The position numbers and the translations under genes were made by a program. The notes under the pieces were generated by a model that saw only the letters and a list, made by a program, of their open reading frames with translations, did not search any database and was not told the DNA's origin. Shown here in pieces: positions 43,581 to 51,935 of a stretch of DNA of 64,000 nucleotides; the first letter of the stretch is position 1; every line of letters starts with the position of its first letter. The DNA comes from Nonomuraea basaltis (lineage in GTDB: Bacteria > Actinomycetota > Actinomycetes > Streptosporangiales > Streptosporangiaceae): positions 30,265-94,264 of the forward strand of contig NZ_VCJS01000024.1 of the NCBI RefSeq assembly GCF_005893125.1, in the 5' to 3' direction.

Positions 43581-43991
43581 ATGAGCGCTGTGAAACGTTT
43601 AGCGGCAGTCGCGCTCCTGTTGCCCGTGCTGCTCGTCGGCTGCCAGGACGACGAGTCCTCGGCGCAGCAATACAGCACCGGCGGCGACCCCACCGACAGT
43701 CCCTGCGCCCGCGTGGTCTCCGCCATCGGGTACGCCGACCTCATGCTGGAGCCGAGGGGCCGGGAGGACCGGCAGCACTTCGAGGACGCCGTGACCGGCC
43801 GCCTGGCGGAGGCCCGCGGCATCACGCTGCAGTTCGGCGACCGGCTGCCCAGCTCGCTCAGAGGGGCCGTGGAGACCGTCAAGGCGACGACCGCGGGGCT
43901 GTCAAAGAACGACGTGCCACGTGAGCGGCAGGTGACGCTGCTGAAGCAGTACCGGGCGGCCGCCGACCGGATCGTGGCGGGCTGCGCATAG
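43581..43991 (+). CDS. Small lipoprotein of unknown function
   Basis: A 136-residue predicted lipoprotein. The signal ends in the lipobox LLVGC (Cys at residue 21), followed by an Asp/Ser-rich linker and a helical domain with two further Cys (SPCARVVSAI and the final GCA) that could form a disulfide. Not a recognised family. ATG 43581 sits right after the liv terminator with no ribosome site; GTG 43590 is possible. It may have its own promoter or be leaderless. Confidence 0.75.
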   Translation: MSAVKRLAAVALLLPVLLVGCQDDESSAQQYSTGGDPTDSPCARVVSAIGYADLMLEPRGREDRQHFEDAVTGRLAEARGITLQFGDRLPSSLRGAVETVKATTAGLSKNDVPRERQVTLLKQYRAAADRIVAGCA

Positions 43992-43995
43992 CGAA

Positions 43996-44020
43996 GGGCC
44001 CGGCCGTGGCGGCCGGGCCC
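43996..44020. terminator. Bidirectional hairpin between lipoprotein and LivK1
   Basis: An 11-base stem GGGCCCGGCCG/CGGCCGGGCCC with a TGG loop lies between two convergent genes. It is followed by TGTTGCTT in the plus direction. Likely ends both transcripts. Confidence 0.85.
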
Positions 44021-44042
44021 TGTTGCTTGCTGCTGGCGCGTA

Positions 44043-45338
44043 CTAGCCGGCGATGTTGCCGGTGCGGTACTCGAGCGCCTTGGTGGCGTACTTGTTGTCC
44101 TTGCCGTACTGGTAGATGCCGATGGTGGCGACGGCCGGGTCACCGGCGTCGTTGAACTCGACCGGACCGCTGACGCCGTCGTAGTCGAAGTCCTTACCGG
44201 CCTTCAGCAGGTCGACGCACTCCTTGAAGCTCTTGCACTTGTCGCCGCTCTTGCTGACCTCGCCCAGCTTGGCAGCGATGTCGACGCCCGCGTCGCTCTT
44301 GGCGGCCTCGGCCGCCAGCGCGATCAGGTTGGCCGCGTCGTAGGACTCGGGGGCGTAGCTGAAGTCCTCGAGCTTGGGGTTGACCTCGAGGAGCTTCGAC
44401 TGGAAGTCCTCCGGAGCCGCGGCACCGGGGATGGTGCCCTTGACGCCGTCAAGCGTGCCCTTGGGCATCTTGAGGTAGTTCGTGTTGGACGTGTTGCCGT
44501 CAACCATGTACCACTGGTGCTTGTCGGCCGGCAGGCCCTGCTTGACCAGCTCCTGCACCACCTTGGCGGTCTCCTCGAACCCGATCAGGACGATGCCCTT
44601 GGGGTTCTTCGCCTTGAGCTTGGCCACGTCGGCCGAGAAGTCGGCGGCCTTCGGGTCGTAGTCCACGCGCTCGACCACTTCGGCGCCGCCGTCGGTGACG
44701 GTCTTCTGCACCTGGTCGGCCAGGCCCGTGCCGTACGAGTCCTGCATCGCCATGATGCCGACCGTGTCGTTGCCGTCGGCAACGATCAGGTCACCCAGCA
44801 CGCGGCCCTGCAGCTTGTCCGGCGGCGAGGTGCGGAAGAACAGGTTCTTGTCCGCGACCGTGGTGAGTTCGTCGGAGGTGTTGGCCGGCGAGAAGTGCAC
44901 CACGCCCGCACCGGTGATCTTGTCGATCACCGACAGCGACACCGACGAGGACGCGGCGCCGATGATGGCGTCGGCCTTCTGCGCAATCAGCTTGTCAACC
45001 GACTGCGAGGCGATGTTCGTGGTCGTGTCGCCAGAGTCCGTGTCGAACTTGGCGACCGGCTTGCCGAGCACGCCCCCGGCCTCGTTGATCTCCTTGAGCG
45101 CCAGGTCGACCCCGGCGAACTCGGGCGGGCCGAGGAAGGCGAGCGAACCGGTCTGGGGCAGCAGAGTGCCTAGGGTGAGCGTACCGTCGCCCTTGGTTGC
45201 GGGCGCGGCAGAGGTCTCCGCCGCCGTCGGCGAAGTCTGCGTGGCGGTGTCGCCGCCGCCACCGCCGCAGGCTGTCAGGGCGAGGCTGGTGGCAGCCACG
45301 ACAGCCAGCGCCCGCCCCACGGGAGCAATGCGGATCAT
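44043..45338 (-). CDS. livK: Branched-chain amino acid ABC substrate-binding lipoprotein (LivK paralogue 1)
   Basis: A 431-residue periplasmic-binding-fold lipoprotein (signal ending LALTAC, then a Gly/Thr/Ser linker). The type I LivJ/LivK core shows GTLLPQTGSLAFLGPPEFAGVDLALKEINEAGG, DTTTNIASQSVDKLIAQKADAIIG and AYAPESYDAANLIAL. ATG 45338 follows AAGGAG. It faces the livHMGF operon and presumably delivers substrate to it. The close similarity to the second copy (46596-47882) shows a duplication. Confidence 0.93.
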   Translation of the reverse strand: MIRIAPVGRALAVVAATSLALTACGGGGGDTATQTSPTAAETSAAPATKGDGTLTLGTLLPQTGSLAFLGPPEFAGVDLALKEINEAGGVLGKPVAKFDTDSGDTTTNIASQSVDKLIAQKADAIIGAASSSVSLSVIDKITGAGVVHFSPANTSDELTTVADKNLFFRTSPPDKLQGRVLGDLIVADGNDTVGIMAMQDSYGTGLADQVQKTVTDGGAEVVERVDYDPKAADFSADVAKLKAKNPKGIVLIGFEETAKVVQELVKQGLPADKHQWYMVDGNTSNTNYLKMPKGTLDGVKGTIPGAAAPEDFQSKLLEVNPKLEDFSYAPESYDAANLIALAAEAAKSDAGVDIAAKLGEVSKSGDKCKSFKECVDLLKAGKDFDYDGVSGPVEFNDAGDPAVATIGIYQYGKDNKYATKALEYRTGNIAG

Positions 45339-45526
45339 GAAGTGTCTCCTTGATTCCAGGCCGGGATCCGTCAGCACCGCCGAGCGTTCCCGATCGAATG
45401 ACCGAAAGGTATAAAACCGCAGCGTGCTGGCACTAGATGAACCGCGGAACTGTCGGCACTTGGATGCTGAGTCGTAATCACTCCTCAACTTACGGGACCT
45501 GACCGAGCACGCATAATCTGCGGCAG

Positions 45527-46369
45527 GTGAAGCGCATAACGCTCTCCCTCGCCATGACGGTCGTGCTAGCAGGTTGCGGCACATCGGAGCCGCCTCCCCC
45601 GCCTTCCACCGCCCCTCCCCCTGGCGTGTCAGTGTCGCTGGCACAATGGCGTTCCGACGAAGCCGTGCACGAGATGCAGGTGGCCGTCCGCAACACGACC
45701 GACACGCCGGTGCATTTCGCGGATGTCCAGCTCGTCACACCGTCTTTCAAGACCCTGCCGCCGAAGAAGACCGACGCTACCTTCAAGCGGACGGAGCGGA
45801 CGGACCTCCCCATCCCGTACGGCGCCGCCAACTGCTCCCCCCAGGGTCTGCCCGAGGTGCGCCCCGCGACGGTCGTGGCGCACGTCCGCACCGGCTCCGA
45901 GCAGCCCCGCAAGGTGGTCTTCCAGGTGCCTCACCCGGATCCGCTGCTGGCCAGGCTGCTGCGTGACGAGTGCTCGGAATTCCTGATCAAGCAGGCGGCG
46001 ACCATCGAGTTCGGCCCGGAATGGAAGCTGTCGGGCAAGGCCATGCGCGGCAACCTGATCGTTACCCGCCGAGGCGCCGGCACGGTGACGCTGAACGACA
46101 TCGGCGGCACCACCCACTACATCGCCACGCCGGACCGCAAGCCGCTGGGCGTGCTGGAGGCGGCCGCGCAGCGGCTGGAGACACCCATCGAGCTCACCCC
46201 CGGCCGCTGCGACCCGCACGCGTTCGCCGAGGCCAAGAAGGCGTTCCTGTTCCCCCTGCGGGCCAGCATCGACGGGGGCGAGGAGCGCGTGGTCATCGTG
46301 GTGCCGCCCAAGCCGCTGCAGGATCGCCTCCTGGCGTACGCGCTCGAGGCGTGCGGCCTGGGCGGATGA
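45527..46369 (+). CDS. Lipoprotein of unknown function
   Basis: A 280-residue predicted lipoprotein with lipobox VLAGC (Cys at residue 17) followed by a run of Pro. The mature part is beta-rich (VSLAQWRSDEAVHEMQVAVRNTTDTPVHFADVQL resembles an Ig-like fold) with four Cys. Not a recognised family. GTG 45527. It lies between the two LivK genes on the opposite strand, so it is not part of their transcripts. Confidence 0.78.
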   Translation: MKRITLSLAMTVVLAGCGTSEPPPPPSTAPPPGVSVSLAQWRSDEAVHEMQVAVRNTTDTPVHFADVQLVTPSFKTLPPKKTDATFKRTERTDLPIPYGAANCSPQGLPEVRPATVVAHVRTGSEQPRKVVFQVPHPDPLLARLLRDECSEFLIKQAATIEFGPEWKLSGKAMRGNLIVTRRGAGTVTLNDIGGTTHYIATPDRKPLGVLEAAAQRLETPIELTPGRCDPHAFAEAKKAFLFPLRASIDGGEERVVIVVPPKPLQDRLLAYALEACGLGG

Positions 46370-46488
46370 GTCTCAGCCGTCGATGTCGGCCTCGGCGGCC
46401 AGGCGCGCCTCCGAGGCCGGCCGCCGGCGTGGCGGACTGCTGCGCGAACGTTCCGTGAGAGTTACCGCCGGATGTCAGAACCGGTCAA

Positions 46489-46516
46489 GCCCTGATCCGA
46501 ATTTCCGGATCAGGGC
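46489..46516 (-). terminator. Hairpin terminator of LivK paralogue 2
   Basis: An 11-base stem GCCCTGATCCG/CGGATCAGGGC with a six-base AATTTC loop lies 79 bases past the end of the minus-strand gene. No long T-tract. Confidence 0.75.
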
Positions 46517-46595
46517 AGATATGTGACCGCCCGCCCCACCGCGTCCGCCGGGTCTTCGGAACGGTAACGGGTCGGCGCCCGGCCCGGAGCCCGGC

Positions 46596-47882
46596 TCAGC
46601 CGGCGATGTTGCCCTTGCGATATTCGATCGCCTTGGCCGCGTTGAACTTGTTGTTCGCCCCGTACTGGTAGACGCCGATCGTGGCGACCGACGGATCGCC
46701 CACCTCGTTGAAGTCGACCGGCCCGCTGACACCCTCGTAGTCGACGTCCTTGCCGGCCTTCAGCAGGTCGACGCACTCCTTGAAGCCGGCGCACTTCTCG
46801 CCGGTCTTGCTCACGTCCATCAGCTTCGCCGCGATGGCCGCCCCCGAGTCGTCCCCCGCCGCCTCGGCGGCCAGCGCGATCAGGACCACCGCGTCGTACG
46901 ACTCCGACGCGTACGTGAACTCGGCCAGCTCGGCGTTGACCCCCAGCAGCCGCTTCTGGAACGCCTCGGGCGCCGCCGCCCCCGGGAGCGTGCCCTTGAC
47001 GCCGTCCAGCGTGCCCTCAGGCGCCCTGACGAAGTTCGTGTTCGACATGTTGCCGTCCACCATGTACCACTTGTGCTTGCTGGCCGACATGCCCTGCTTG
47101 ACCAGCTCCTGCACGACCTTGACCGTCTCCTCGAACCCGATCAGCACGATGCCCTTCGGGTTCTTCGCCTTGATCTTGGCCACGTCGGCGGAGAAGTCGG
47201 CCGCCTTCGGGTCGTAGTCCACTCGCTCCACAATCGTGCCGCCCGCCGCCTCCACGGTCTCGATCACCTGGTTCGCCAGGCCGGAGCCGTAGGAGTCCTG
47301 CATGGCCAGGATGCCGACCGTGTCGTTGCCATCGGCCACGACCAGGTCACCCAGGACCCGCCCCTGCAACTTGTCCGGCGGCGCCGTACGGAAGTAGAGC
47401 CCCTGGTCGTTGATGGTGGTGAACGCGTCGGAGGTGTTCGCGGGCGAGAACTGCAGCACCCCCGCCCTCGTGATCTTGTCGATGATCGACTCCGACACCG
47501 ATGACGAGGCCGCGCCGACAATGGCGTCCACCTTCTGCGCCAGCAGCTTGTCGACCGACTGCGAAGCGATGTTCGTCGTCGTGTCGCCCGAGTCCGTATC
47601 CGACTTGGTGACCGGCTTGCCCAGCACCCCGCCGGCCTCGTTGATCTCCTTGAGCGCCAGGTCGACGCCGGTGAACATGGGCGGGCCCAGGTACGCGAGC
47701 GAGCCCGTCTGCGGCAGCACCGTACCGATGGACAGCGTGCCGTCCCCCTTCGCGGCCGGGGAGGACTGCACGGAAGCGGTTTCTGAGGCGCCCGGCGCGG
47801 CGGTGGTGCCCCCGCCCGAACACGCCGCCAGTGCCAGGCACGCCGCGGTGGCGACGACCGGCGCGCGGGAAATGCGGATCAT
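46596..47882 (-). CDS. Branched-chain amino acid ABC substrate-binding lipoprotein (LivK paralogue 2)
   Basis: A 428-residue lipoprotein (signal ending LALAAC) closely similar throughout to the LivK at 44043-45338. The same blocks appear in order (GTVLPQTGSLAYLGPP, VDLALKEINEAGGVLGKP, PKAADFSADVAKIKAKNPKGIVLIGFEET). Differences are concentrated in the linker and some surface segments. It probably supplies the same LivHMGF permease with a different or overlapping ligand range (inference). Confidence 0.93.
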   Translation of the reverse strand: MIRISRAPVVATAACLALAACSGGGTTAAPGASETASVQSSPAAKGDGTLSIGTVLPQTGSLAYLGPPMFTGVDLALKEINEAGGVLGKPVTKSDTDSGDTTTNIASQSVDKLLAQKVDAIVGAASSSVSESIIDKITRAGVLQFSPANTSDAFTTINDQGLYFRTAPPDKLQGRVLGDLVVADGNDTVGILAMQDSYGSGLANQVIETVEAAGGTIVERVDYDPKAADFSADVAKIKAKNPKGIVLIGFEETVKVVQELVKQGMSASKHKWYMVDGNMSNTNFVRAPEGTLDGVKGTLPGAAAPEAFQKRLLGVNAELAEFTYASESYDAVVLIALAAEAAGDDSGAAIAAKLMDVSKTGEKCAGFKECVDLLKAGKDVDYEGVSGPVDFNEVGDPSVATIGVYQYGANNKFNAAKAIEYRKGNIAG

Positions 47883-48034
47883 CGAGAGCGTCTCCGTTCG
47901 AAGATGAGCGGACCTTCCGTCCGCCCATCAGTTACGCGCCGGGACGCCTCCGGTGAAAGCACCCGAGGCCGGTTGGATGCTCAGTCGTGACCGCACCACA
48001 ACCCATCAGGCCAAATCACCTGATAAAGGGCTTC

Positions 48035-48619
48035 TCACGACTGCTTGGCCGCGTCGTCTATAACGATCTGAGCAACCTCCCGCATGCTCAGCCGCCGGTC
48101 CATCGACGCCTTCTGGATCCACCGGAACGCCTGCGGCTCGCTCCAGCCGTGCTGCGTCATCAACTGACCCTTGGCCCGCTCCACCAGCTTCCTCGTCTCC
48201 AGCCGGTCCGACAGGCTCGACACCTCCGCCGCCAGCGCCACCATCTCCTCGTGCCTGCTGACCGCCATCTCGATCGCCGGCACCAGATCCGCCTTCGTGA
48301 ACGGCTTGACCAGGTAGGCCATCGCCCCCGCGTCACGCGCCCGCTCCACCAGGTCACGCTGGGAGAAGGCGGTCAGGATCAGACACGGGGCGATCCGCTC
48401 GGACACGATCCGCTCCGCCGCGGAGATGCCGTCGAGCACGGGCATCTTGACGTCCAGGATGACAAGGTCGGGTCTCAGCTCGGCGGCCAGCCGGATCGCC
48501 TGCTCGCCGTCCCCGGCCTCGCCCACGACGACGTAGCCGTCCTCCTGGAGCATCTCCTTGAGGTCGAGGCGGATCAGGGCCTCGTCTTCCGCGATCACTA
48601 CTCGCCGCTGCGTACTCAC
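48035..48619 (-). CDS. pdtaR: ANTAR-domain response regulator (PdtaR type)
   Basis: A 194-residue RNA-binding antiterminator. The receiver domain spans residues 1-120, with phospho-acceptor Asp in LVILDVKMPVLDG and switch Lys in YLVKPFTKAD. The C-terminal ANTAR domain (LVERAKGQLMTQHGWSEPQAFRWIQKASMDRRLSMREVAQ) binds dual hairpins in mRNA. It matches mycobacterial PdtaR (Rv1626), whose kinase PdtaS is usually encoded elsewhere; no kinase is seen here. GTG 48619 is used by family alignment; the ribosome site is weak. Confidence 0.93.
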   Translation of the reverse strand: MSTQRRVVIAEDEALIRLDLKEMLQEDGYVVVGEAGDGEQAIRLAAELRPDLVILDVKMPVLDGISAAERIVSERIAPCLILTAFSQRDLVERARDAGAMAYLVKPFTKADLVPAIEMAVSRHEEMVALAAEVSSLSDRLETRKLVERAKGQLMTQHGWSEPQAFRWIQKASMDRRLSMREVAQIVIDDAAKQS

Positions 48620-48728
48620 GAGCAGAAGAGTACCGATGTCCGGTAGATTAGATCCACGCTGGCACCCCACAGCTGATCAACTTCGGCGGTAGGATGCGGC
48701 GCTTATCCGGACAAGTCCGGATATTTCC

Positions 48729-48811
48729 GCCGGAATGATGGAATGGCAGACATGGACGCCTCAAAAGCGTCTGCTCGAAAGGGCGTGCGGGTTCGAATCC
48801 CGCTTCCGGCA
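48729..48811 (+). tRNA. tRNA-Leu (anticodon CAA)
   Basis: The 7-base acceptor GCCGGAA pairs with TTCCGGC (48804-48810), with discriminator A at 48811. The anticodon stem GACGC/GCGTC has loop CTCAAAA, giving CAA. A long variable arm follows and a T-arm GCGGG-TTCGAAT-CCCGC. The CCA is not encoded. All class II tRNA-Leu features are intact. It is followed closely by a LAGLIDADG-type gene. Confidence 0.95.
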
Positions 48812-48857
48812 CTGTAGCAAAGCGGAAACTGTCGGTGACGGTTGCCATGCTGGCCTC

Positions 48858-49625
48858 ATGCATGCTCGCGAGACCGTGGACCGCGCCCTCAGCCCCTCAT
48901 CCCAAGGTCTGTTCGATCGCCAAGTGGCCGAGTTGTGCGGCGTCTCCATTGGAGCGGTCCAGAAATGGCGAACCGGTGCCCGTCGCGCACGCGAGGACGA
49001 GGATCGACGACGCCACCACAGCTGTCCTCGTTGCCACGACCGCGCGCTCGACCACGTGACCTATGCCCACCTGCTGGGGCTCTACCTCGGGGATGGGCAC
49101 ATCGTGCGCTGCCGCAAGGAGGTGTATCAGCTCTCCCTCTTCTGCGACAACGGCTGGCCAGGCCTGATCGAGGAGGCCTGGCAAGCAATGGCACGCACCA
49201 TGCCCACCTCCTCGGTCAGCCGCCGTCAGCGCAATGGCTGCACGGAGGTGAAGAGCTACTCCAAGCACTGGGTGTGCCTGTTTCCCCAGCATGGCCCAGG
49301 CATGAAACATCAGCGCGAGATCAAGCTGACCGACTGGCAGCAGGAGATCGTGGAAACGCATCCTGGCATGTTCGTCCGTGGATTGATCCATTCCGACGGC
49401 TACCGCGGCATGAACTACATCCGCCGTGACCTCCCCAGCGGCGTGCGCTGGTACGAATACCCGCGCTACCACTTCAAGAACGAGTCCCGCGACATCCTCG
49501 CCCTCTGTGGCAAGGCACTCGATCTGCTCGGCGTCGCCTGGCGCTTCAACAACCGCAACGAACTGTCGGTCGCCCGGCGGGAGGCCGTGGAGCTGCTCGA
49601 CCTCTACGTCGGCCCCAAATACTGA
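48858..49625 (+). CDS. HTH + LAGLIDADG-like protein next to tRNA-Leu
   Basis: A 255-residue protein. An N-terminal helix-turn-helix (DRQVAELCGVSIGAVQKWRTG) is followed by a zinc-like CPRC/Arg segment. Two LAGLIDADG-type motifs follow, LLGLYLGDGHI (about residue 70) and FVRGLIHSDGYRG (about 175), 100 residues apart as in single-chain homing endonucleases. The acidic residues of both motifs are kept. VKSYSKHWVCLFPQHGPGMKH lies between them. It starts 46 bases after a tRNA gene, a usual seat for such genes. Whether it is a selfish nuclease or a domesticated regulator cannot be told. ATG 48858 has no good ribosome site. Confidence 0.8.
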   Translation: MHARETVDRALSPSSQGLFDRQVAELCGVSIGAVQKWRTGARRAREDEDRRRHHSCPRCHDRALDHVTYAHLLGLYLGDGHIVRCRKEVYQLSLFCDNGWPGLIEEAWQAMARTMPTSSVSRRQRNGCTEVKSYSKHWVCLFPQHGPGMKHQREIKLTDWQQEIVETHPGMFVRGLIHSDGYRGMNYIRRDLPSGVRWYEYPRYHFKNESRDILALCGKALDLLGVAWRFNNRNELSVARREAVELLDLYVGPKY

Positions 49626-49628
49626 CCC

Positions 49629-49735
49629 CTACCAGGGCACCGTCCCCGCATCGTCGAAGAAGCCGCCCGTCGGGCCGTCCGGTGGGAGGGTGGCCAGCTT
49701 GACGATGATGGCGGCGCCTCGGCGGCGGTGCGGGT
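49629..49735 (-). pseudogene. C-terminal remnant of an SDR oxidoreductase gene
   Basis: Minus-strand reading from about 49720 down to a TAG at 49629-49631 gives AAIIVKLATLPPDGPTGGFF then DDAGTVPW. This is the typical end of carbonyl-reductase-like SDR proteins (LATLPxDGPTGGFFxxxGxxPW). Everything upstream of this tail is missing, including TGxxxGxG and YxxxK. The break lies at about 49725-49735, where a LysR tail begins on the other strand. Confidence 0.6.
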
Positions 49736-50230
49736 GATCGGGTGGCGGAGCGGGCGCGGCTGGTGCGGGACTGGACGGCGGACGTGGCGTTCCTGCACAC
49801 CCCGTACGAGGATCTGACGGGGTTCGACAGCGAGCCGCTCCGGGTCGAGGGGAGCGTGGCGATCATGCCGTCGGGGCACCGGCTGGCGGGCCGCGACGTG
49901 GTGCGCATGGCCGAGCTGGAGGTCGGCCCGACGCCCTGCTGGCCGCGGCGGCACCCCGACGTCAACGATCCTGCGACGCTAATGCAGCTGGTCGCGCTGG
50001 GGCGGCTGATCGTGGTGGCGCCGGAGTCGGTCAAGGGTCATCTGCGGCGGGACCTGGCGTGCGTGCCGGTTGTCGACGCGGTGCTGACGACCGTGGTGCT
50101 GGCGTGGCCGAAGCAGACCCGTTCGCGGGCGCTCGCGGCGTTCGTGCGCACGGCGGCGACCGTCGCGGGCACGCTCGCCCCCGAGCAAGTGCCTGCGGGG
50201 AGCTTTCGGGGCCGCGTGCACCGGGAATAG
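49736..50230 (+). pseudogene. C-terminal remnant of a LysR-type regulator
   Basis: The frame (GTG 49742 lies near the break) encodes only the second half of a LysR substrate-binding domain: DWTADVAFLHTPYEDLTGFDSEPL, then VAIMPSGHRLAGRD and a C-terminal VVLAWPKQTRSRALAAF. The N-terminal winged HTH and the first effector subdomain are absent, so it cannot act as a LysR regulator. It abuts an SDR tail on the opposite strand. This suggests one deletion removed the shared promoter and the 5' parts of a divergent pair. Confidence 0.7.
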
Positions 50231-50265
50231 CCGAATCAAGATCGGGGAATACGGGGGTGGGCAGA

Positions 50266-50688
50266 ATGGCGTTGAGCGTGGCGGCGCGGGAGGCGTTCCT
50301 GGCGGAGCCGCACATCGCGAGTCTGGCGGTGGAGGCGGGCGGGGGCCGGGCGCCGCTTAATGTGCCCATCTGGTACGACTACCGCCCCGGCGGGGAGATC
50401 CGGTTCCTGACGGACGGCGATTCGGTCAAGGCGAAGCTGATCGCGAAGGCGGGCAGATTGTCGATGCTGGTGCAGCGGGCCAGCCCGACCTATCGGTACG
50501 TGTCGGTCGAAGGCCCTGTCGTGTGCTCCGATCCCACGACGCTGGCGGACCTGACGCGCATCTCCTCCCGTTACCTGCCGCCGGACGCGGTGCCGGGATA
50601 CGTTCAGGGCGCCGGGCTGAACATGCTCGTGACGTTCCGGATGCGGCCCGAACACTGGCTCTCGGCGGACCTGGGCGCGCTCGGCTGA
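50266..50688 (+). CDS. PNPOx/F420-type flavin-split-barrel protein
   Basis: A 140-residue split-barrel protein of the pyridoxamine-phosphate-oxidase-like superfamily, common in actinomycetes as flavin- or F420-dependent reductases. LNVPIWYDYRPGGEIRFLTDGDSVKAKLIAKAGRLSMLV gives the core strands and the phosphate-binding segment. The cofactor and substrate are not decided by sequence alone. ATG 50266 after GGTGGG. Unrelated to the LysR relic just upstream. Confidence 0.83.
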   Translation: MALSVAAREAFLAEPHIASLAVEAGGGRAPLNVPIWYDYRPGGEIRFLTDGDSVKAKLIAKAGRLSMLVQRASPTYRYVSVEGPVVCSDPTTLADLTRISSRYLPPDAVPGYVQGAGLNMLVTFRMRPEHWLSADLGALG

Positions 50689-50712
50689 CCCGGGGAACGG
50701 TATTTTTGGCCC

Positions 50713-51675
50713 GTGACTGCTATCGATCCCACCTCGACCGGCGCGTTCGGCGTCGGCCTCGCGACCATAGCCGCCGACGGCACCGTACTCGACACCTGGT
50801 TCCCCGCCCCCGAGCTGGGCGACGCGCCCCTCTTGGGCACTGAGCGGCTGTCCGCCGGCGAGGCCGGTGAGCTGGCCTCGCTGACGGGCCCCGACGCGGC
50901 GCGGGGCGTGGAGGTGGTGGCGGTGCGCACCGGCATCGCCAAGCTCTCCGAGGCGCCCGTGGACGCGCACGACGTCTACCTGCGGCTGCACCTGCTGTCC
51001 GCGCGCCTGATCAGGCCGCACGGGGCCAACCTGGACGGACTCTTCGGCCTGCTGGCGAACGTGGTGTGGACCAGCTTCGGCCCGTGCCCCGTCGCGGACT
51101 TCGAGCGGACGCGCCTGCGGCTGCGGGCGAGGGGCGCGGTGACGGTGTACGGGGTGGACAAGTTCCCGCGGATGGTGGACTACGTGTTGCCGTCCGGCGT
51201 GCGGATCGCGGACGCCGACCGGGTACGCCTCGGCGCGCACCTCGCCAGCGGCACCACCGTCATGCACGAGGGCTTCGTGAACTTCAACGCCGGCACGCTG
51301 GGCTCCTCGATGGTCGAGGGCCGGGTCTCGGCGGGCGTGGTCGTCGGCGACGGCTCCGACGTGGGCGGCGGCGCCTCGATCATGGGTACGCTGTCAGGCG
51401 GTGGCAAGCAGGTCATCTCGATCGGCGAGCGTTGCCTGCTGGGCGCGAACGCCGGCGTGGGCATCTCGCTGGGCGACGACTGCGTGGTGGAGGCCGGGCT
51501 GTACGTGACGGCGGGCACGAAGGTCGCCCTCCCGGACGGCAAGGTCGTCAAGGCGGCCGAACTGTCGGGCGGGAGCGGCATCCTGCTGCGGAGGAACTCG
51601 CAGTCGGGGGCGGTCGAGGCGGTGCCGCGCAAGGGCACCGGCATCGAGCTCAACGCCGCCCTCCACACCAACTGA
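50713..51675 (+). CDS. dapD: 2,3,4,5-tetrahydropyridine-2,6-dicarboxylate N-succinyltransferase
   Basis: A 320-residue actinobacterial-type DapD of the lysine/meso-diaminopimelate pathway; it transfers succinyl from succinyl-CoA to tetrahydrodipicolinate. The C-terminal left-handed beta-helix hexapeptide repeats are clear ([20 protein letters not shown], then [21 protein letters not shown] and [17 protein letters not shown]). The N-terminal half matches the Mycobacterium-like class. GTG start at 50713. Runs alone, with a hairpin after it. Confidence 0.94.
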   Translation: MTAIDPTSTGAFGVGLATIAADGTVLDTWFPAPELGDAPLLGTERLSAGEAGELASLTGPDAARGVEVVAVRTGIAKLSEAPVDAHDVYLRLHLLSARLIRPHGANLDGLFGLLANVVWTSFGPCPVADFERTRLRLRARGAVTVYGVDKFPRMVDYVLPSGVRIADADRVRLGAHLASGTTVMHEGFVNFNAGTLGSSMVEGRVSAGVVVGDGSDVGGGASIMGTLSGGGKQVISIGERCLLGANAGVGISLGDDCVVEAGLYVTAGTKVALPDGKVVKAAELSGGSGILLRRNSQSGAVEAVPRKGTGIELNAALHTN

Positions 51676-51718
51676 CAACCACCGCACCGGCGGCTTCAAG
51701 AGGGACCGGTGCCGGGCT

Positions 51719-51750
51719 CAGGACACACGGCGCATCCGTCGTGCGTCCTG
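51719..51750 (+). terminator. Imperfect hairpin after dapD
   Basis: The outer stem CAGGAC/GTCCTG continues inward as CACG/CGTG after one A-C mismatch, with a 10-base loop. It lies 44 bases after the dapD stop. No T-tract. Confidence 0.45.
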
Positions 51751-51838
51751 GGCCTGTGGGCGGAGCCCGGGTGGGTAGGCGTGCGCCCCGCCATGACCAC
51801 GGCCCTGGTCGTCGGCGCGCCGGTGAGGCGGGGGAGCG

Positions 51839-51875
51839 TCTCCCTGGAAGGCCCCCGGCCCCGGTCGGCGGGTGG
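51839..51875. repeat. Copy 2 of the dispersed intergenic repeat (partner at 1638-1674)
   Basis: A 37-base GC-rich segment, about 30 of 37 bases identical and collinear with 1638-1674. It is located in the gap between convergent dapD and pyruvate kinase, 60 bases from the pyk stop. No coding sense on either strand. Confidence 0.4.
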
Positions 51876-51935
51876 AGCCCACTTGGCGGAGCCGTAAAGA
51901 AAGATCTTTGAAGATTTTAATCGGCGTTGAGACGC

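Noticed and set aside
49742..50230. A functional LysR regulator
   Set aside because: It lacks the HTH and the first half of the effector domain and abuts a truncated SDR tail.
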